Shown here in pieces: positions 26,631-36,770 of a DNA stretch of 64,000 nt. Both the position numbers and the translations under genes were made by a program. The stretch spans positions 1,488,001-1,552,000 of the forward strand of contig NZ_LN650648.1 in assembly GCF_900002575.1 (NCBI RefSeq). The letters are read 5' to 3'. Positions within the stretch are counted from its first letter, which is position 1; every line of letters starts with the position of its first letter. Under the pieces are notes generated by a model. The model did no database searches, had not been told where the DNA came from, and saw only the letters and a list, made by a program, of their open reading frames with translations. Source of the stretch: Romboutsia hominis (GTDB lineage: Bacteria; Bacillota; Clostridia; Peptostreptococcales; Peptostreptococcaceae).

Positions 26631-27284
26631 TTATTTTGCCTCCTTTATTATGTAATCTACTACTACACCTGGAGTCATTATCATCTCTTTATCTAAACTT
26701 CCTGCTTCTACTACTTCTTCAGCCTCAACTATTACTAGGTCACTTGCCATAGCTATCATTGGGTTAAAGTTTTTAGTAGTTCCTTTATAAACTGTATTTC
26801 CAAATGTATCTACTAGGCTACCTTTTACAAGCGCTATATCTGCTCTTAATGGTAATTCTAATAAATATTCTTTGTCATTTACCGTTATTTTTTCTTTATT
26901 TTCTTCAACTAAAGTTCCAACTCCTGTTGGAGTTAATATTCCACCAAGACCAAATCCACCTGCTCTTACTCTTTCTATAAGAGTTCCTTGTGGAGATAAT
27001 TCAACTTCTAGTTTACCTTCATTCATTAACCTTCCAGTTTCCGCATTTGTTCCTATATGAGATGCTATAACCTTTTTAACTTGATTATTTACTATCAGCC
27101 TTCCAATTCCCTTATCAACAAAAGAAGTATCATTTCCTATTATAGTTAAATTTTTAGCACCAGATTCTATAAGTGAATCTATAAGGATTTCCCCTGTTCC
27201 ACAGCCTAAAAATCCACCTATCATGATAGTCATATCATCTTTAAAAAGATTCTTTAGTGTTTCTAAAGATACAACTTTACTCAT
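26631..27284 (-). CDS. atoD: Butyrate-acetoacetate CoA-transferase subunit A
   Basis: Alpha subunit of the CoA transferase, 217 residues. It has the family motif MIGGFLGCGTG near the N-terminus, with GFGLGGILTPTGVGT forming the CoA-binding loop. It pairs with AtoA immediately downstream. Activating acetoacetate at the expense of butyryl-CoA releases butyrate without spending ATP and feeds ThlA. Confidence 0.93.
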   Translation of the reverse strand: MSKVVSLETLKNLFKDDMTIMIGGFLGCGTGEILIDSLIESGAKNLTIIGNDTSFVDKGIGRLIVNNQVKKVIASHIGTNAETGRLMNEGKLEVELSPQGTLIERVRAGGFGLGGILTPTGVGTLVEENKEKITVNDKEYLLELPLRADIALVKGSLVDTFGNTVYKGTTKNFNPMIAMASDLVIVEAEEVVEAGSLDKEMIMTPGVVVDYIIKEAK

Positions 27285-27305
27285 TTTAGCTTCCCCCTAA
27301 ATTGT

Positions 27306-28151
27306 TTAAGCTTCTTGTGTGCTTAATATATTTGCTTTCAAACCTAGTATTTCACGAGCTTCTTTAGGTGTTGCTACTTCTCTTCCAAGCTCTTTTACTA
27401 TATTTGCAGCTTTTTTAACTAATTCTCCATTTGATGATGCTAGGACTCCTTTTTTCATATATACATTATCTTCAAATCCTACTCGAATATGTCCACCTAA
27501 TAATATGCTTAAAGCCACCATATCAAATTGAGATCTTCCTATTCCACTTACTGTAAATGTAGCATTCTCAGGTATACTTTCTCTCATAAACATTAAATCT
27601 CTATAAGTAGCACTTATACCTCCATTAACTCCCATTACAAAGTTAAAGTGCATATTATCATTTATAAATCCTTTTTTGTTAAGTCTAAGAGCCATATCTA
27701 TCATACCCTTATCAAATACTTCTATTTCTGGCTTAACATTTAATTCTATCATTTTCTTTCCGAACTCTTTTATAGTATTTTCAGTGTTCACAAAGATTTC
27801 ATCTCCACCAAAGTTACAAGTTCCACAGTCTAGAGTTGCCATTTCTGGAGATAAATTTACTGGTTGAATTCTTTCTTCATTACTCATTCCAACTGCTCCT
27901 CCAGTTGAAGGTTGAACAATTGCATCAGGGCAAGCAACCTTTATAGCGTCTATACATTCTTTAAATCTATTTATATCTTGTGTTGGAGTTCCATCATCTT
28001 TTCTTACATGAAGATGTATTATACTTGCTCCAGCATCATAAGCAGACTTTGCTTCTCTTACTATTTCTTCAACAGTATATGGAACATTTGGATTATGTTC
28101 TTTTGTTACCTCTGCACCACATATAGCTGCAGTTATTATAACCTTTTGCAT
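27306..28151 (-). CDS. kce: 3-keto-5-aminohexanoate cleavage enzyme
   Basis: BKACE (former DUF849) zinc enzyme. It condenses 3-keto-5-aminohexanoate with acetyl-CoA to give acetoacetate and L-3-aminobutyryl-CoA. Length 281. The zinc-binding motif HLHVR is at about residue 46, with PSTGGAVGMSNEER and the C-terminal GHIRVGFEDN stretch typical of Kce. It lies between kal and atoD with ~22-bp gaps. Confidence 0.95.
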   Translation of the reverse strand: MQKVIITAAICGAEVTKEHNPNVPYTVEEIVREAKSAYDAGASIIHLHVRKDDGTPTQDINRFKECIDAIKVACPDAIVQPSTGGAVGMSNEERIQPVNLSPEMATLDCGTCNFGGDEIFVNTENTIKEFGKKMIELNVKPEIEVFDKGMIDMALRLNKKGFINDNMHFNFVMGVNGGISATYRDLMFMRESIPENATFTVSGIGRSQFDMVALSILLGGHIRVGFEDNVYMKKGVLASSNGELVKKAANIVKELGREVATPKEAREILGLKANILSTQEA

Positions 28152-28173
28152 ATTAAAGTCTCCCCCTAAGTAA

Positions 28174-28554
28174 CTATAATCTTTGTTTATCTTTAGGCAC
28201 TACACAAGTTCCACTAGCTTTACATACTACTATTGGATTTTCTAAAACTTCTGCTGCTGATTCATTTATATCAGTTCTTGGTACTATAACTTTTCTAGCT
28301 TCAAATACCATCTTTCTTGAGCTATTTCCTACATTAACTATTTCACCAACTGCTTCTATATAATCACCAGCATATACTGGAGCTAAAAACTCTACACTAT
28401 CATATGCTTTAAATAATCCTTCATCACCATCATTTTGTATTAGTAATTCAGTAGCTACATCTCCAAATAATTGAAGCATTTTAGCACCATCTACTAAATT
28501 TCCACCATAATGAGCGTCATTACTTCCCATTCTTATTCTTATCATTGCTTTCAT
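28174..28554 (-). CDS. kal: 3-aminobutyryl-CoA ammonia-lyase
   Basis: Small hot-dog-fold lyase, 126 residues, eliminating ammonia from L-3-aminobutyryl-CoA to form crotonyl-CoA. It links the lysine branch to the butyrate enzymes. Hallmarks are [21 protein letters not shown] and [18 protein letters not shown] close paralogue lies at 36771-37151. Confidence 0.93.
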   Translation of the reverse strand: MKAMIRIRMGSNDAHYGGNLVDGAKMLQLFGDVATELLIQNDGDEGLFKAYDSVEFLAPVYAGDYIEAVGEIVNVGNSSRKMVFEARKVIVPRTDINESAAEVLENPIVVCKASGTCVVPKDKQRL

Positions 28555-28644
28555 GTGAAAATCCCCCTTTATGTTTGTTTGTATATTTAATAACTGGGAT
28601 AGGCCTTTTTACTAGACCTACACCAATTAGTAAATTTAAATTTA

Positions 28645-29619
28645 TTATGCTAATTCTTGTATTAAATTTTTAATAACTTTATTAACATCTCCTACTATAG
28701 AAACATCTGCAACTTCAAATATAGGTGCTTCACTATTTTTATTTATAGCCACTATAAATTCAGATTCTTCCATTCCAGCTAAGTGTTGTATAGCTCCTGA
28801 TATACCACAAGCAAGGTAAAGGTCTGGTCTTACAGTTTTACCAGTTTGTCCTACTTGACGAGATTTATCAACCCATCCTGCATCAACTACAGCACGAGAA
28901 GCACTTACTTCAGCCCCTAATATGTCTGCTAATTCATATAAAGCATCCATATTTTCTTTAGAACCTATTCCTCTTCCTGCTGATATAAGTATATTAGCAT
29001 CTTCTATGTTAACCTTCTTTATAGTTTCTTTTACATATTCTAATACTTCTACATTTTTACCATTTTCACTAAAATCTACTGCAAAATTTTCAACATTTCC
29101 AGTTCTTGTAGCATCTTTTTTTAACTTTTTCATAACTCCTGGTCTTACAGTGCTCATTTGTGGTCTATGATTTGGACATATTATAGTCGCCATTATATTC
29201 CCACCAAATGCAGGTCTAGTCATTAAAAGGCCACTAGTTTCATCATCTATTTCAAGTGATGTACAGTCTGCTGTAAGCCCTGTTCCAATAGTTGCACTAA
29301 CTCTTGGTGCTAAATCTCTACCTATTGTAGTTGCTCCTACTAAAACTATTTCTGGATCTTTTTTATTTATAACATCACAAAGTGCTTTAGTGTATGTATT
29401 AGTAACATATACATCTAAGTTTTCATCATCTACACAAATTACTTCATCTGCACCATATTGTATAAGCTCTTCACTTAAACTTTTAACATTATGTCCAAGA
29501 AGCACTGCACTTACTTTACTATTTAATTTATCTGCTAACTCTTTACCTCTTCCTATTAATTCCAAAGAAACATTTTGGATCTCACCGCTTCTTTGCTCAA
29601 CAAAAACCATTACACTCAT
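28645..29619 (-). CDS. etfA: Electron transfer flavoprotein alpha subunit
   Basis: FAD-carrying subunit of the EtfAB dimer that with Bcd bifurcates electrons from NADH to crotonyl-CoA and ferredoxin. The C-terminal FAD domain shows SRAVVDAGWVDKSRQVGQTGKTVRPDLY in overlapping pieces and ISGAIQHLAGM. The start is ATG 29619, with AGGAGG 7 nt upstream; the longer in-frame start at 29640 lies before that site. It is followed by kal 90 bp downstream. Confidence 0.93.
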   Translation of the reverse strand: MSVMVFVEQRSGEIQNVSLELIGRGKELADKLNSKVSAVLLGHNVKSLSEELIQYGADEVICVDDENLDVYVTNTYTKALCDVINKKDPEIVLVGATTIGRDLAPRVSATIGTGLTADCTSLEIDDETSGLLMTRPAFGGNIMATIICPNHRPQMSTVRPGVMKKLKKDATRTGNVENFAVDFSENGKNVEVLEYVKETIKKVNIEDANILISAGRGIGSKENMDALYELADILGAEVSASRAVVDAGWVDKSRQVGQTGKTVRPDLYLACGISGAIQHLAGMEESEFIVAINKNSEAPIFEVADVSIVGDVNKVIKNLIQELA

Positions 29620-29677
29620 TATTTTTCCTCCTATAATCACTACTCTTTGAGAAATATTTCGTCAAATTGTTTAGTTT

Positions 29678-30475
29678 TTAAGCCTTAGCTTCAGTTATTA
29701 TAAACTTTTCTTTAAGAGCATTTACTATTATTGATGCTCCTTCTTTTTCATCTACATCATAAAGTGTTCCTTTTGCTTTAACACCCTTAGTAAATGATTT
29801 TTTAACTTTTGTTGGAGAACCTTTTAGTCCTATCTCTTCTAAACAAACATCTATATCTTTTAAAGTCCAAGTTTCTATTTTTTCTTCTCTCATACAATCA
29901 TATATTCTAGAAACTCTCATATATCTTGGAGTGTTCATCTCTTTTAAAGTAGTTATAAGAAGTGGCATTTTAGCCTTTATAACTTGATATCCATCTTCAA
30001 AAGCTCTATTTACTATTACATTCTCACCTTCTACTTCTAACTTTTCAACATAAGTTATAGATGGTATATCAAGATGATTTGCTATTTGAGGTCCAACTTG
30101 TGCTGTATCTCCATCTATTGCTTGTCTTCCTGCTATTATTAAATCATAGTCTAACTTCTTTATAGCTCCTGCTATAGTTTTTGAAGTAGCTAATGTATCA
30201 GCTCCTGCAAAAGCTCTATCTGTAAGAAGTATTGCTTTATCAGCACCCATTGCTATTGCTTCTTTTAATGCATTTTTAGCTTGTGGTGGTCCCATTGTTA
30301 ACACTGTAACTGTTGCACCCATTTTTTCTTTTAAATTTACTGCTTCTTCTATACCTGCTTTATCATCAGGGTTTATAATACTTGGTACACCATCTCTTAT
30401 TAATGTACCAGTTTTAGGATCTAATTTTACTTCTGTTGTATCTGGTACTTGCTTTACACAAACTAATATATTCAT
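29678..30475 (-). CDS. etfB: Electron transfer flavoprotein beta subunit
   Basis: Beta subunit of the bifurcating Etf, with the typical MNILVCVKQVPDTTEV start and the signature RAFAGADTLATSKTIAGAI. The start is ATG 30475 with AGGAGG 7 nt upstream; the open frame extends 14 codons further without a site. It forms the Bcd-EtfAB complex of anaerobic butyrate producers. It is about 265 residues. Confidence 0.93.
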   Translation of the reverse strand: MNILVCVKQVPDTTEVKLDPKTGTLIRDGVPSIINPDDKAGIEEAVNLKEKMGATVTVLTMGPPQAKNALKEAIAMGADKAILLTDRAFAGADTLATSKTIAGAIKKLDYDLIIAGRQAIDGDTAQVGPQIANHLDIPSITYVEKLEVEGENVIVNRAFEDGYQVIKAKMPLLITTLKEMNTPRYMRVSRIYDCMREEKIETWTLKDIDVCLEEIGLKGSPTKVKKSFTKGVKAKGTLYDVDEKEGASIIVNALKEKFIITEAKA

Positions 30476-30497
30476 ATTCTTTCCTCCTAAAAATTTG

Positions 30498-31622
30498 CTA
30501 TTTAAGTAAGTCTGCACTTATAACCATTCTTTGTACTTCACTTGTTCCTTCGTATATTTCAGTTATTTTTGCATCTCTCATCATTCTTTCTATATCATAT
30601 TCACGAGTGTATCCGTATCCTCCGTGAAGTTGAACTGCTTTAGTTGTAACTTCCATCGCTACTTCAGATGCATAAAGTTTTGCCATAGCAGCATCTACAC
30701 TATATGGTTTACCTGCATCTTTTTTGCTTGCAGCCTTATATACTAAAAGTCTTGCAGCTTCTATTTTAGTTTTCATATTAGCAAGTTCAAATTGAGTATT
30801 TTGAAATGCCGATAAGCTTCTACCAAATTGCTTTCTTTCTTTTACATAATCAACTGTAACATCTAATGCACCTTGTGCAATTCCTAATGCCTGTGCAGCT
30901 ATTCCTATACGACCACCATCTAGTGTCTTCATAGCTATTTTAAATCCTTGTCCAACTTTACCTAATAAGTTTTCTTTAGGTATTACACAGTTTTCAAATA
31001 TAAGTTCACAAGTTGCAGAACCTCTTATACCAAGTTTTTTCTCTTTTTTACCTATTGTAAATCCTTCTGTTCCTTTTTCAACTATGAAAGCTGATATTCC
31101 ACGAGTTCCTTTTGATTTATCAGTCATAGCCATAACTATATATATATCAGCAGGACCTGCATTAGTTATAAATATCTTAGTTCCATTTAATATATAATTA
31201 TCTCCATCTAAAACTGCAGTAGTTTGTTGAGCTGATGCATCTGTACCTGCATTAGGTTCAGTTAAACCAAAAGCACCTAATTTTTCACCTTTTGCAAGTG
31301 GTACTAAAAACTTTTGCTTTTGTTCTTCTGTACCAAATTCATATATTGGATTAGCACCTAATGAAGTATGAGCAGATAATATTACCCCTGTAGTTCCACA
31401 AGCTTTTGAAAGTTCTTCAACAGCTAATGTGTATCCTAAATAATCTCCTCCTTCTCCACCATACTCTTTCGGAAAAGGTATTCCTAATATCCCGCATTCA
31501 GCCATCTTATCAACTGTCGCATATGGGAATTTTTCTTCTTCATCTATTTCATGAGCTATAGGAGCTACCTCATTTATTGTAAACTCTCTATACATTTGTT
31601 TTAATAATTCATATTTTTCCAT
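30498..31622 (-). CDS. bcd: Butyryl-CoA dehydrogenase
   Basis: Short-chain acyl-CoA dehydrogenase reducing crotonyl-CoA to butyryl-CoA, 374 residues. It shows FGLTEPNAGTDA, the FAD/substrate motif GIRGSATCELIF, and the catalytic Glu in MMRDAKITEIYEGTSEVQR. GAGGGGAGAAATTT precedes the ATG. Its position directly before etfB-etfA indicates the ferredoxin-reducing bifurcating complex, the main energy-conserving step of lysine fermentation here. Confidence 0.94.
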   Translation of the reverse strand: MEKYELLKQMYREFTINEVAPIAHEIDEEEKFPYATVDKMAECGILGIPFPKEYGGEGGDYLGYTLAVEELSKACGTTGVILSAHTSLGANPIYEFGTEEQKQKFLVPLAKGEKLGAFGLTEPNAGTDASAQQTTAVLDGDNYILNGTKIFITNAGPADIYIVMAMTDKSKGTRGISAFIVEKGTEGFTIGKKEKKLGIRGSATCELIFENCVIPKENLLGKVGQGFKIAMKTLDGGRIGIAAQALGIAQGALDVTVDYVKERKQFGRSLSAFQNTQFELANMKTKIEAARLLVYKAASKKDAGKPYSVDAAMAKLYASEVAMEVTTKAVQLHGGYGYTREYDIERMMRDAKITEIYEGTSEVQRMVISADLLK

Positions 31623-31652
31623 AAATTTCTCCCCTCTTTTGAATACACTATA

Positions 31653-32837
31653 TTAGCATTTTTTTATTATTAAACTAGTACCTTGTCCACCACCTATACA
31701 AAGTGTAGCAAGTCCTAAGTTAGCATCTTCTCTTTTTTGCATTTCATGTATTAAAGAAACTAATATTCTACATCCACTAGCTCCTACCGGATGACCAAGT
31801 GCTATTGCACCACCATTTACATTTACTTTTTCCATATCAAAGTTTAGTCCTTTTGATACTGATAAAGCTTGTACTGCAAAAGCTTCATTTGCTTCTATTA
31901 AATCTATATCGTCTAAATTTAAGTTTGCTTTTTGAAGAGCTTTTTCTGTTGATGGAACTGGACCATAACCCATTATAGATGGATCAACTCCTGCTGAAGC
32001 ATAAGAAACTATACTTGCTAATGGTTTTAATCCTAATTCATCACACTTTTCTCTACTCATAAGTATAACCATAGCACTACCATCATTTATTCCAGATGCA
32101 TTCCCTGCACTAACAGTTCCATCTTTTTTAAATGCTGGTCTTAATTTAGATAATCTTTCTATAGTAGTGTTATGCTTTGGATGCTCATCAGTATCAAATA
32201 CAATAGGATCACCTTTTCTTTGTGGTATTAAAACCTCAACTATTTCATCTTTAAATCTATTGTTTAATTGAGCTTGTTTAGCTTTTTCTTGACTTAAAAG
32301 AGCAAATTTATCTTGTTCTTCTCTAGTTATACCAAACTTTTCTGCTAAATTTTCTGCAGTTATCCCCATGTGGTAATTATTAAATGCATCTGTTAATCCA
32401 TCATTTACTAAAGAGTCAACAATTTTATTATCCCCTAGTCCATATCCATATCTACCTCTATTTAATAAATATGGTGCATTACTCATACTTTCACATCCAC
32501 CAGCAAGTACTACATCACAATCTCCAAGAGCTATAAACTGTGCTGCCATACTAACTGCTCTAAGCCCAGAACCACAAACTTTATTTATAGCAAGTGCTGG
32601 TGTTTCTACTGGGACATTAGCTTTTATAGCAACTTGTCTTGCTACATTTTGTCCAAGACCTGCACTTAATACATTCCCTATTAACACCTCATCTATTATT
32701 TCAGGATTTATATTAGCTCTTTTTATTGCTTCTTTAGCCGCTATACTTCCTAATTCTACAGAACTTACATCTTTAAGTGCTCCACCTAAAGATCCTATAG
32801 GAGTTCTAACTGCTGATACTATAACAACTTCTCTCAT
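31653..32837 (-). CDS. thlA: Acetyl-CoA acetyltransferase (thiolase)
   Basis: Thiolase, 394 residues, interconverting acetoacetyl-CoA and two acetyl-CoA. The catalytic residues are visible: Cys in [11 protein letters not shown], His in [10 protein letters not shown] and the second Cys in TLCIGGGQG. In this cluster it can cleave acetoacetyl-CoA formed by AtoDA, or run towards butyrate synthesis. Confidence 0.95.
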   Translation of the reverse strand: MREVVIVSAVRTPIGSLGGALKDVSSVELGSIAAKEAIKRANINPEIIDEVLIGNVLSAGLGQNVARQVAIKANVPVETPALAINKVCGSGLRAVSMAAQFIALGDCDVVLAGGCESMSNAPYLLNRGRYGYGLGDNKIVDSLVNDGLTDAFNNYHMGITAENLAEKFGITREEQDKFALLSQEKAKQAQLNNRFKDEIVEVLIPQRKGDPIVFDTDEHPKHNTTIERLSKLRPAFKKDGTVSAGNASGINDGSAMVILMSREKCDELGLKPLASIVSYASAGVDPSIMGYGPVPSTEKALQKANLNLDDIDLIEANEAFAVQALSVSKGLNFDMEKVNVNGGAIALGHPVGASGCRILVSLIHEMQKREDANLGLATLCIGGGQGTSLIIKKC

Positions 32838-32898
32838 ATTCTTCCTCCCTTGACAATATCAATTATTTTTTTATTTATTTAATGAATTTTATAATTAA

Positions 32899-33741
32899 TT
32901 ATTGATAATCATAAAATCCTTTTTTAGCTTTTCTTCCTAACATGCCACCTCTAACCATTTTTTTAAGAAGTGGATGTGGTCTATATTTTGAATCCCCAAA
33001 TTCACTATATAGTACTTCCATTATATTTAGGCATACGTCTAGACCTATAAGGTCACCTAATGCTAATGGTCCTATTGGATGATTTGCTCCTAATTTCATT
33101 GCATTATCTATATCTTCTGCACTTGCAATACCTTCTGCAAATATTCCTATTGCTTCATTTATCATAGGTACTAGGATTCTATTAACTACAAATCCTGGTG
33201 CTTCAGATACACTTACAGGAGTTTTATTTAATTGTTTACATAATTCAAATATTGTATTGTGGGTTTCTTTTGATGTTAGCATACCGTCTATTACTTCTAT
33301 TAATTTCATAACTGGTGCTGGGTTGAAAAAGTGCATTCCTATTACTTTTTCAGGTCTATTAGTGCTTATTGATAGGTCTGTTATCGACAATGATGATGTA
33401 TTTGTTGCAAATATTGTTTCTTCTTTACATATTTCATCTAGTTCTTTAAGTAATTGTTTTTTGATTTGTATATTTTCAACTATAGCCTCTATTACTAAAT
33501 CACAATCTTTTGCTTCTTCTAATTCTATAGTTGAATTAAGTCTGTTTAATATTTCATTTTTTTCTTCTTCTTTTATCTTTTCTTTTGCTACTTTTCTTTC
33601 TAAACTTTTTGTTATTAACTTAATCCCTTTTTCTATACTGTCATTGTTTAAATCTCTAAGTATTACTTGATGTCCATTAGATATAAGTACCTCTGCAATA
33701 CCACTTCCCATAGTACCGCTTCCTATTACCATTATTCTCAT
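32899..33741 (-). CDS. hbd: 3-hydroxybutyryl-CoA dehydrogenase
   Basis: NAD(P)H-dependent reductase of acetoacetyl-CoA, 280 residues. The Rossmann loop is [13 protein letters not shown] at the N-terminus, the catalytic His is in [18 protein letters not shown], and [19 protein letters not shown] is in the helical C-terminal domain. It lies 12 bp after crt and before thlA. Confidence 0.95.
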   Translation of the reverse strand: MRIMVIGSGTMGSGIAEVLISNGHQVILRDLNNDSIEKGIKLITKSLERKVAKEKIKEEEKNEILNRLNSTIELEEAKDCDLVIEAIVENIQIKKQLLKELDEICKEETIFATNTSSLSITDLSISTNRPEKVIGMHFFNPAPVMKLIEVIDGMLTSKETHNTIFELCKQLNKTPVSVSEAPGFVVNRILVPMINEAIGIFAEGIASAEDIDNAMKLGANHPIGPLALGDLIGLDVCLNIMEVLYSEFGDSKYRPHPLLKKMVRGGMLGRKAKKGFYDYQ

Positions 33742-33752
33742 GATATTTCCCC

Positions 33753-34556
33753 CTATAATGAACTGCTTACTTTTTTATCACAATGTATATTAAATTTTGG
33801 ATCTCTTTTTTCTAAAAAGGCACTCATACCTTCTTCTTGGTCATAACTTGCAAAGCATAGCCCAAATAGATAACTTTCTAGATTTATAGCATTATCTATA
33901 TCTATTTCATAACCTTTATTTATGGCATTTTTAGCATATCTTACGGCAAGTTGACCTTTAGATGCAATAAGCTTTGCCATATCTATACATTCTTCTAGTA
34001 AAGTTTCATGTGATGTAACTTTATTTACTAGATTTATGTTTAATGCATCTTCTGCTTTTATTATTTGTGCGCTATATATAAGTTCTTTAGCTTTCCCTAT
34101 TCCAACTATTCTAGATAACCTTTGAGTTCCCCCAAATCCAGGTAATATACCAAGATTGACTTCTACTTGTCCAAATTTTGCTTTTGTGCTTGCTATTCTA
34201 ATATCACAACTCATAGCAATCTCTAATCCTCCACCTAGGCAAAATCCATTTATCCCCGCTATTATAGGCTTCTCGCAGTTTTCTATTTTTCTAAACAAGT
34301 CATTTCCAGTTTTTGAAAATCTTCTCGCTTCTTCAAAATTCATATCTTTCATAGCTTCTATATCTGCCCCTGCTACGAAAGCTCTTCCTTGACCTGTTAT
34401 TATACCTACATAAATTTCCTCATCTTTTTTGATGATATCAATAGCCATATCTAATTCTTTTAATACTTCTTCATTTAAAGAATTCAAATATTCTTCCCTA
34501 GCTATATTAATTATGTATATATTCCCCTCTTTAGTGCAAATTAAATTTTTAAACAT
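33753..34556 (-). CDS. crt: 3-hydroxybutyryl-CoA dehydratase (crotonase)
   Basis: Enoyl-CoA hydratase/isomerase superfamily, 267 residues. The oxyanion-hole motif [15 protein letters not shown] appears here as [13 protein letters not shown], with [17 protein letters not shown] and [16 protein letters not shown], which carries a catalytic Glu. It interconverts crotonyl-CoA and 3-hydroxybutyryl-CoA. It is the first gene of the long leftward cluster, so the main promoter should lie in the AT-rich 34557-35117 region. Confidence 0.94.
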   Translation of the reverse strand: MFKNLICTKEGNIYIINIAREEYLNSLNEEVLKELDMAIDIIKKDEEIYVGIITGQGRAFVAGADIEAMKDMNFEEARRFSKTGNDLFRKIENCEKPIIAGINGFCLGGGLEIAMSCDIRIASTKAKFGQVEVNLGILPGFGGTQRLSRIVGIGKAKELIYSAQIIKAEDALNINLVNKVTSHETLLEECIDMAKLIASKGQLAVRYAKNAINKGYEIDIDNAINLESYLFGLCFASYDQEEGMSAFLEKRDPKFNIHCDKKVSSSL

Positions 34557-34681
34557 ATTTTTTCCATCCTTATATCCTATTTACTAATAGTAACACAGAT
34601 GTCCTATTTCCTCTCTTAGCAATTTAGTAATTTAGTGATTTATAATTACAGCTTTGAACCAAATTTTTCCTCATGTTCTTA

Positions 34682-34834
34682 ATATTCTGCATTTATTTTC
34701 ATATTCCTTCTTTTATTTTTATTTTTTTACATTTTTAATTTGTAGCTAAAATTTTAGGATAAATATTTTCTTATGTATTATATTCTGTATTTATTTCTAT
34801 ATTCCTTCTTTTATTTTTATTTTTTTACATTTTC
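34682..34834. repeat. Two 55-bp direct repeats upstream of the crt-led cluster
   Basis: 34682-34736 and 34780-34834 are near-identical pyrimidine-rich copies (core TTCCTTCTTTTATTTTTATT), 98 bp apart. They lie 125-280 bp upstream of crt. The rest of 34557-35117 is very AT-rich with no gene, and I could not fix a promoter there. Confidence 0.75.
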
Positions 34835-35117
34835 TTTTTATAATATATAATATTCTACTTTATTCTTCATATTACCTCTTTATATTTTACATTTTTTGTA
34901 TATTATTTTTTTTATATATAAGTCAGTATTACATATACTTATAATTATTAATAAGCATCATTTGTTATTAATTAAAAATTTTTATCCTAATATTTATTAA
35001 TAAATTTTATATATATTATTTTTTATATATAAATATTCTTCGCTTTCTCTTATACTCCTTCTTTTTTATAAAAATTTGTCATATAAAGTTTGAAAATAGA
35101 CTTTTTTTGAAAATTTT

Positions 35118-35173
35118 CTATAAATAAGAAAGAGGCTAATCTTTAATTAAGATAGCCTCTTTCTTATTTATAG
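35118..35173. terminator. Terminator overlapping the nhaC2 stop codon
   Basis: 21-bp perfect arms (35118-35138 and 35153-35173) enclose a 14-nt loop. The stop codon of the second NhaC gene lies inside one arm, and on the minus strand the stem runs into AAAATTTTC and a string of A/T. It insulates nhaC2 from the crt cluster. Confidence 0.75.
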
Positions 35174-36610
35174 TATACCTTTTTCTATTTCTTCTTTAAC
35201 TTTTCCCATTTCTTCAGGAGGTAATTTTTCTATAGTTATACCAGTAGCTGCGTATATTAAAGATATTATAGGATTTATTAAGTTTAAAAATGCAAATGGT
35301 AAATAAGCAAATGGGTGAATTCCTAAAGTTACCCACATATAAGCCCCACATGTATTCCATGGGATAAGTGGTGATGTTAGTGTTCCACTATCTTCTAGTG
35401 CCCTTGATAAATTTTTTGGATGATATCCTCTTTTTCTAAATTCATTTTTATACATTCTTCCTGGTAAAACTATTGATAGATATTGGTCTCCAGTCGCTAA
35501 ATTTACTCCTATACAAGATACTATAGTAGCTAAAACTAATCCAAAAGAACCTTTTGCAAATCTCAAAAGTGCACTTGATAGTGCCTCTAGCATTCCCGTT
35601 TTTTCAAGTAATCCTCCTAAACTAAGTGCACATAATATAAGTGAAACTGTCCACATCATAGAATCAAGACCACCACGACTTAATAGTGCATCAACATCAG
35701 CTACTCCTGTTTCTGATACATATCCATAATGAGCAGCTCCTACTATATCAGTTAAATTAGATCCTTGACAGAAATATGCAAATATTCCACCTAGTAGTGT
35801 TCCTATTAATAATCCTGGTATCGCTGGTACTTTACATATGACAAGTATTATTACTAAAATAGGTGGGATAAATAGTATCGGTGATAAAGTATTATATGAA
35901 TCACTAAGTGTACTTCTTATAAGTTCAATATTTGCCATATCAAGTTCTTTGCCTGCATATTTCATACCTATTATTCCATAAAGTATAAGTGCTATTATAA
36001 GTGCTGGTCCAGTAGTGTATATCATATGTTTTATATGTTCAAATAGCTCTGATCCTGCCATTGCTGGTGCTAAGTTTGTAGTATCCGAAAGTGGTGACAT
36101 TTTATCTCCAAAGTATGCCCCAGATATTATAGCTCCTGCTACAAGTGGAGCTGGCATTCCAAGGCCTTGCCCGATACCAATAAGTGCAATACCAACAGTT
36201 CCTGCTGTAGTCCAAGATGATCCAGTAGCAAGTGATACTATTGCACATATTATTGTAGTTGCTGGTAGGAATATTGCTGGTGATAATATTTCAAGCCCCC
36301 AATAAATCATTGATGGTACTGTTCCACTTAGTATCCATGTTCCTATAAGTGTACCTACTATCATAAGTATAAGTATCGCCTGCATTGCCATCTTTATAGT
36401 TTCAAGTATTGTTACTTCTAACTCTTTCCAGCTAAACCCTAGCCTAAATATTCCAACACAACCTACCACAAGTGAACCTATTATAAGTGGTATATGTGGA
36501 TCCGCATCGAGTTTTATCAGTGAATATGCTAATACTATAACTAAAAGTATTAATGGTATTATAGATTCTATAAGAGTTGCCTTTCTCTGGGTTTTTGGTT
36601 TTGCTTTCAA
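35168..36610 (-). CDS. NhaC-family Na+/H+ antiporter-like transporter (second copy)
   Basis: A 480-residue polytopic membrane protein with clear NhaC features: LATGSSWTTAGTVGIALIG, GAYFGDKMSPLSDTTNLAP and GVNLATGDQYLSIVLPGRM. It belongs to a different branch from the NhaC at 16826-18316. It follows the second kal gene, which suggests a role in transport of an amino acid or amine fermented with it; plain Na+/H+ exchange is the alternative. A perfect CodY-box match lies 42 bp before the ATG. Confidence 0.8.
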   Translation of the reverse strand: MKAKPKTQRKATLIESIIPLILLVIVLAYSLIKLDADPHIPLIIGSLVVGCVGIFRLGFSWKELEVTILETIKMAMQAILILMIVGTLIGTWILSGTVPSMIYWGLEILSPAIFLPATTIICAIVSLATGSSWTTAGTVGIALIGIGQGLGMPAPLVAGAIISGAYFGDKMSPLSDTTNLAPAMAGSELFEHIKHMIYTTGPALIIALILYGIIGMKYAGKELDMANIELIRSTLSDSYNTLSPILFIPPILVIILVICKVPAIPGLLIGTLLGGIFAYFCQGSNLTDIVGAAHYGYVSETGVADVDALLSRGGLDSMMWTVSLILCALSLGGLLEKTGMLEALSSALLRFAKGSFGLVLATIVSCIGVNLATGDQYLSIVLPGRMYKNEFRKRGYHPKNLSRALEDSGTLTSPLIPWNTCGAYMWVTLGIHPFAYLPFAFLNLINPIISLIYAATGITIEKLPPEEMGKVKEEIEKGIL

Positions 36611-36651
36611 AATATTCCCCCCTTATTTTTATATTTTATTAATCTATATTA

Positions 36652-36666
36652 AATTTTCTGAAAATT
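36652..36666. promoter_or_regulatory. CodY box
   Basis: AATTTTCTGAAAATT matches the 15-nt CodY consensus (AATTTTCWGAAAATT) at every position. It lies between kal2 and nhaC2, 42 bp before the nhaC2 start. CodY senses GTP and branched-chain amino acids and would repress here in rich medium. Confidence 0.7.
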
Positions 36667-36770
36667 ATACCAATTCTTTAGTTATTTTTAATATATTCAT
36701 GTATAATAAACTCTATAAATTCTATATTTATAACTTTTATAATATTTAACTTAATAATTCATATCTTTAT

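Noticed and set aside
35112-35126. Possible CodY box upstream of the crt cluster
   Set aside because: Three mismatches to the 15-nt consensus and it sits inside a terminator stem 550 bp from crt.
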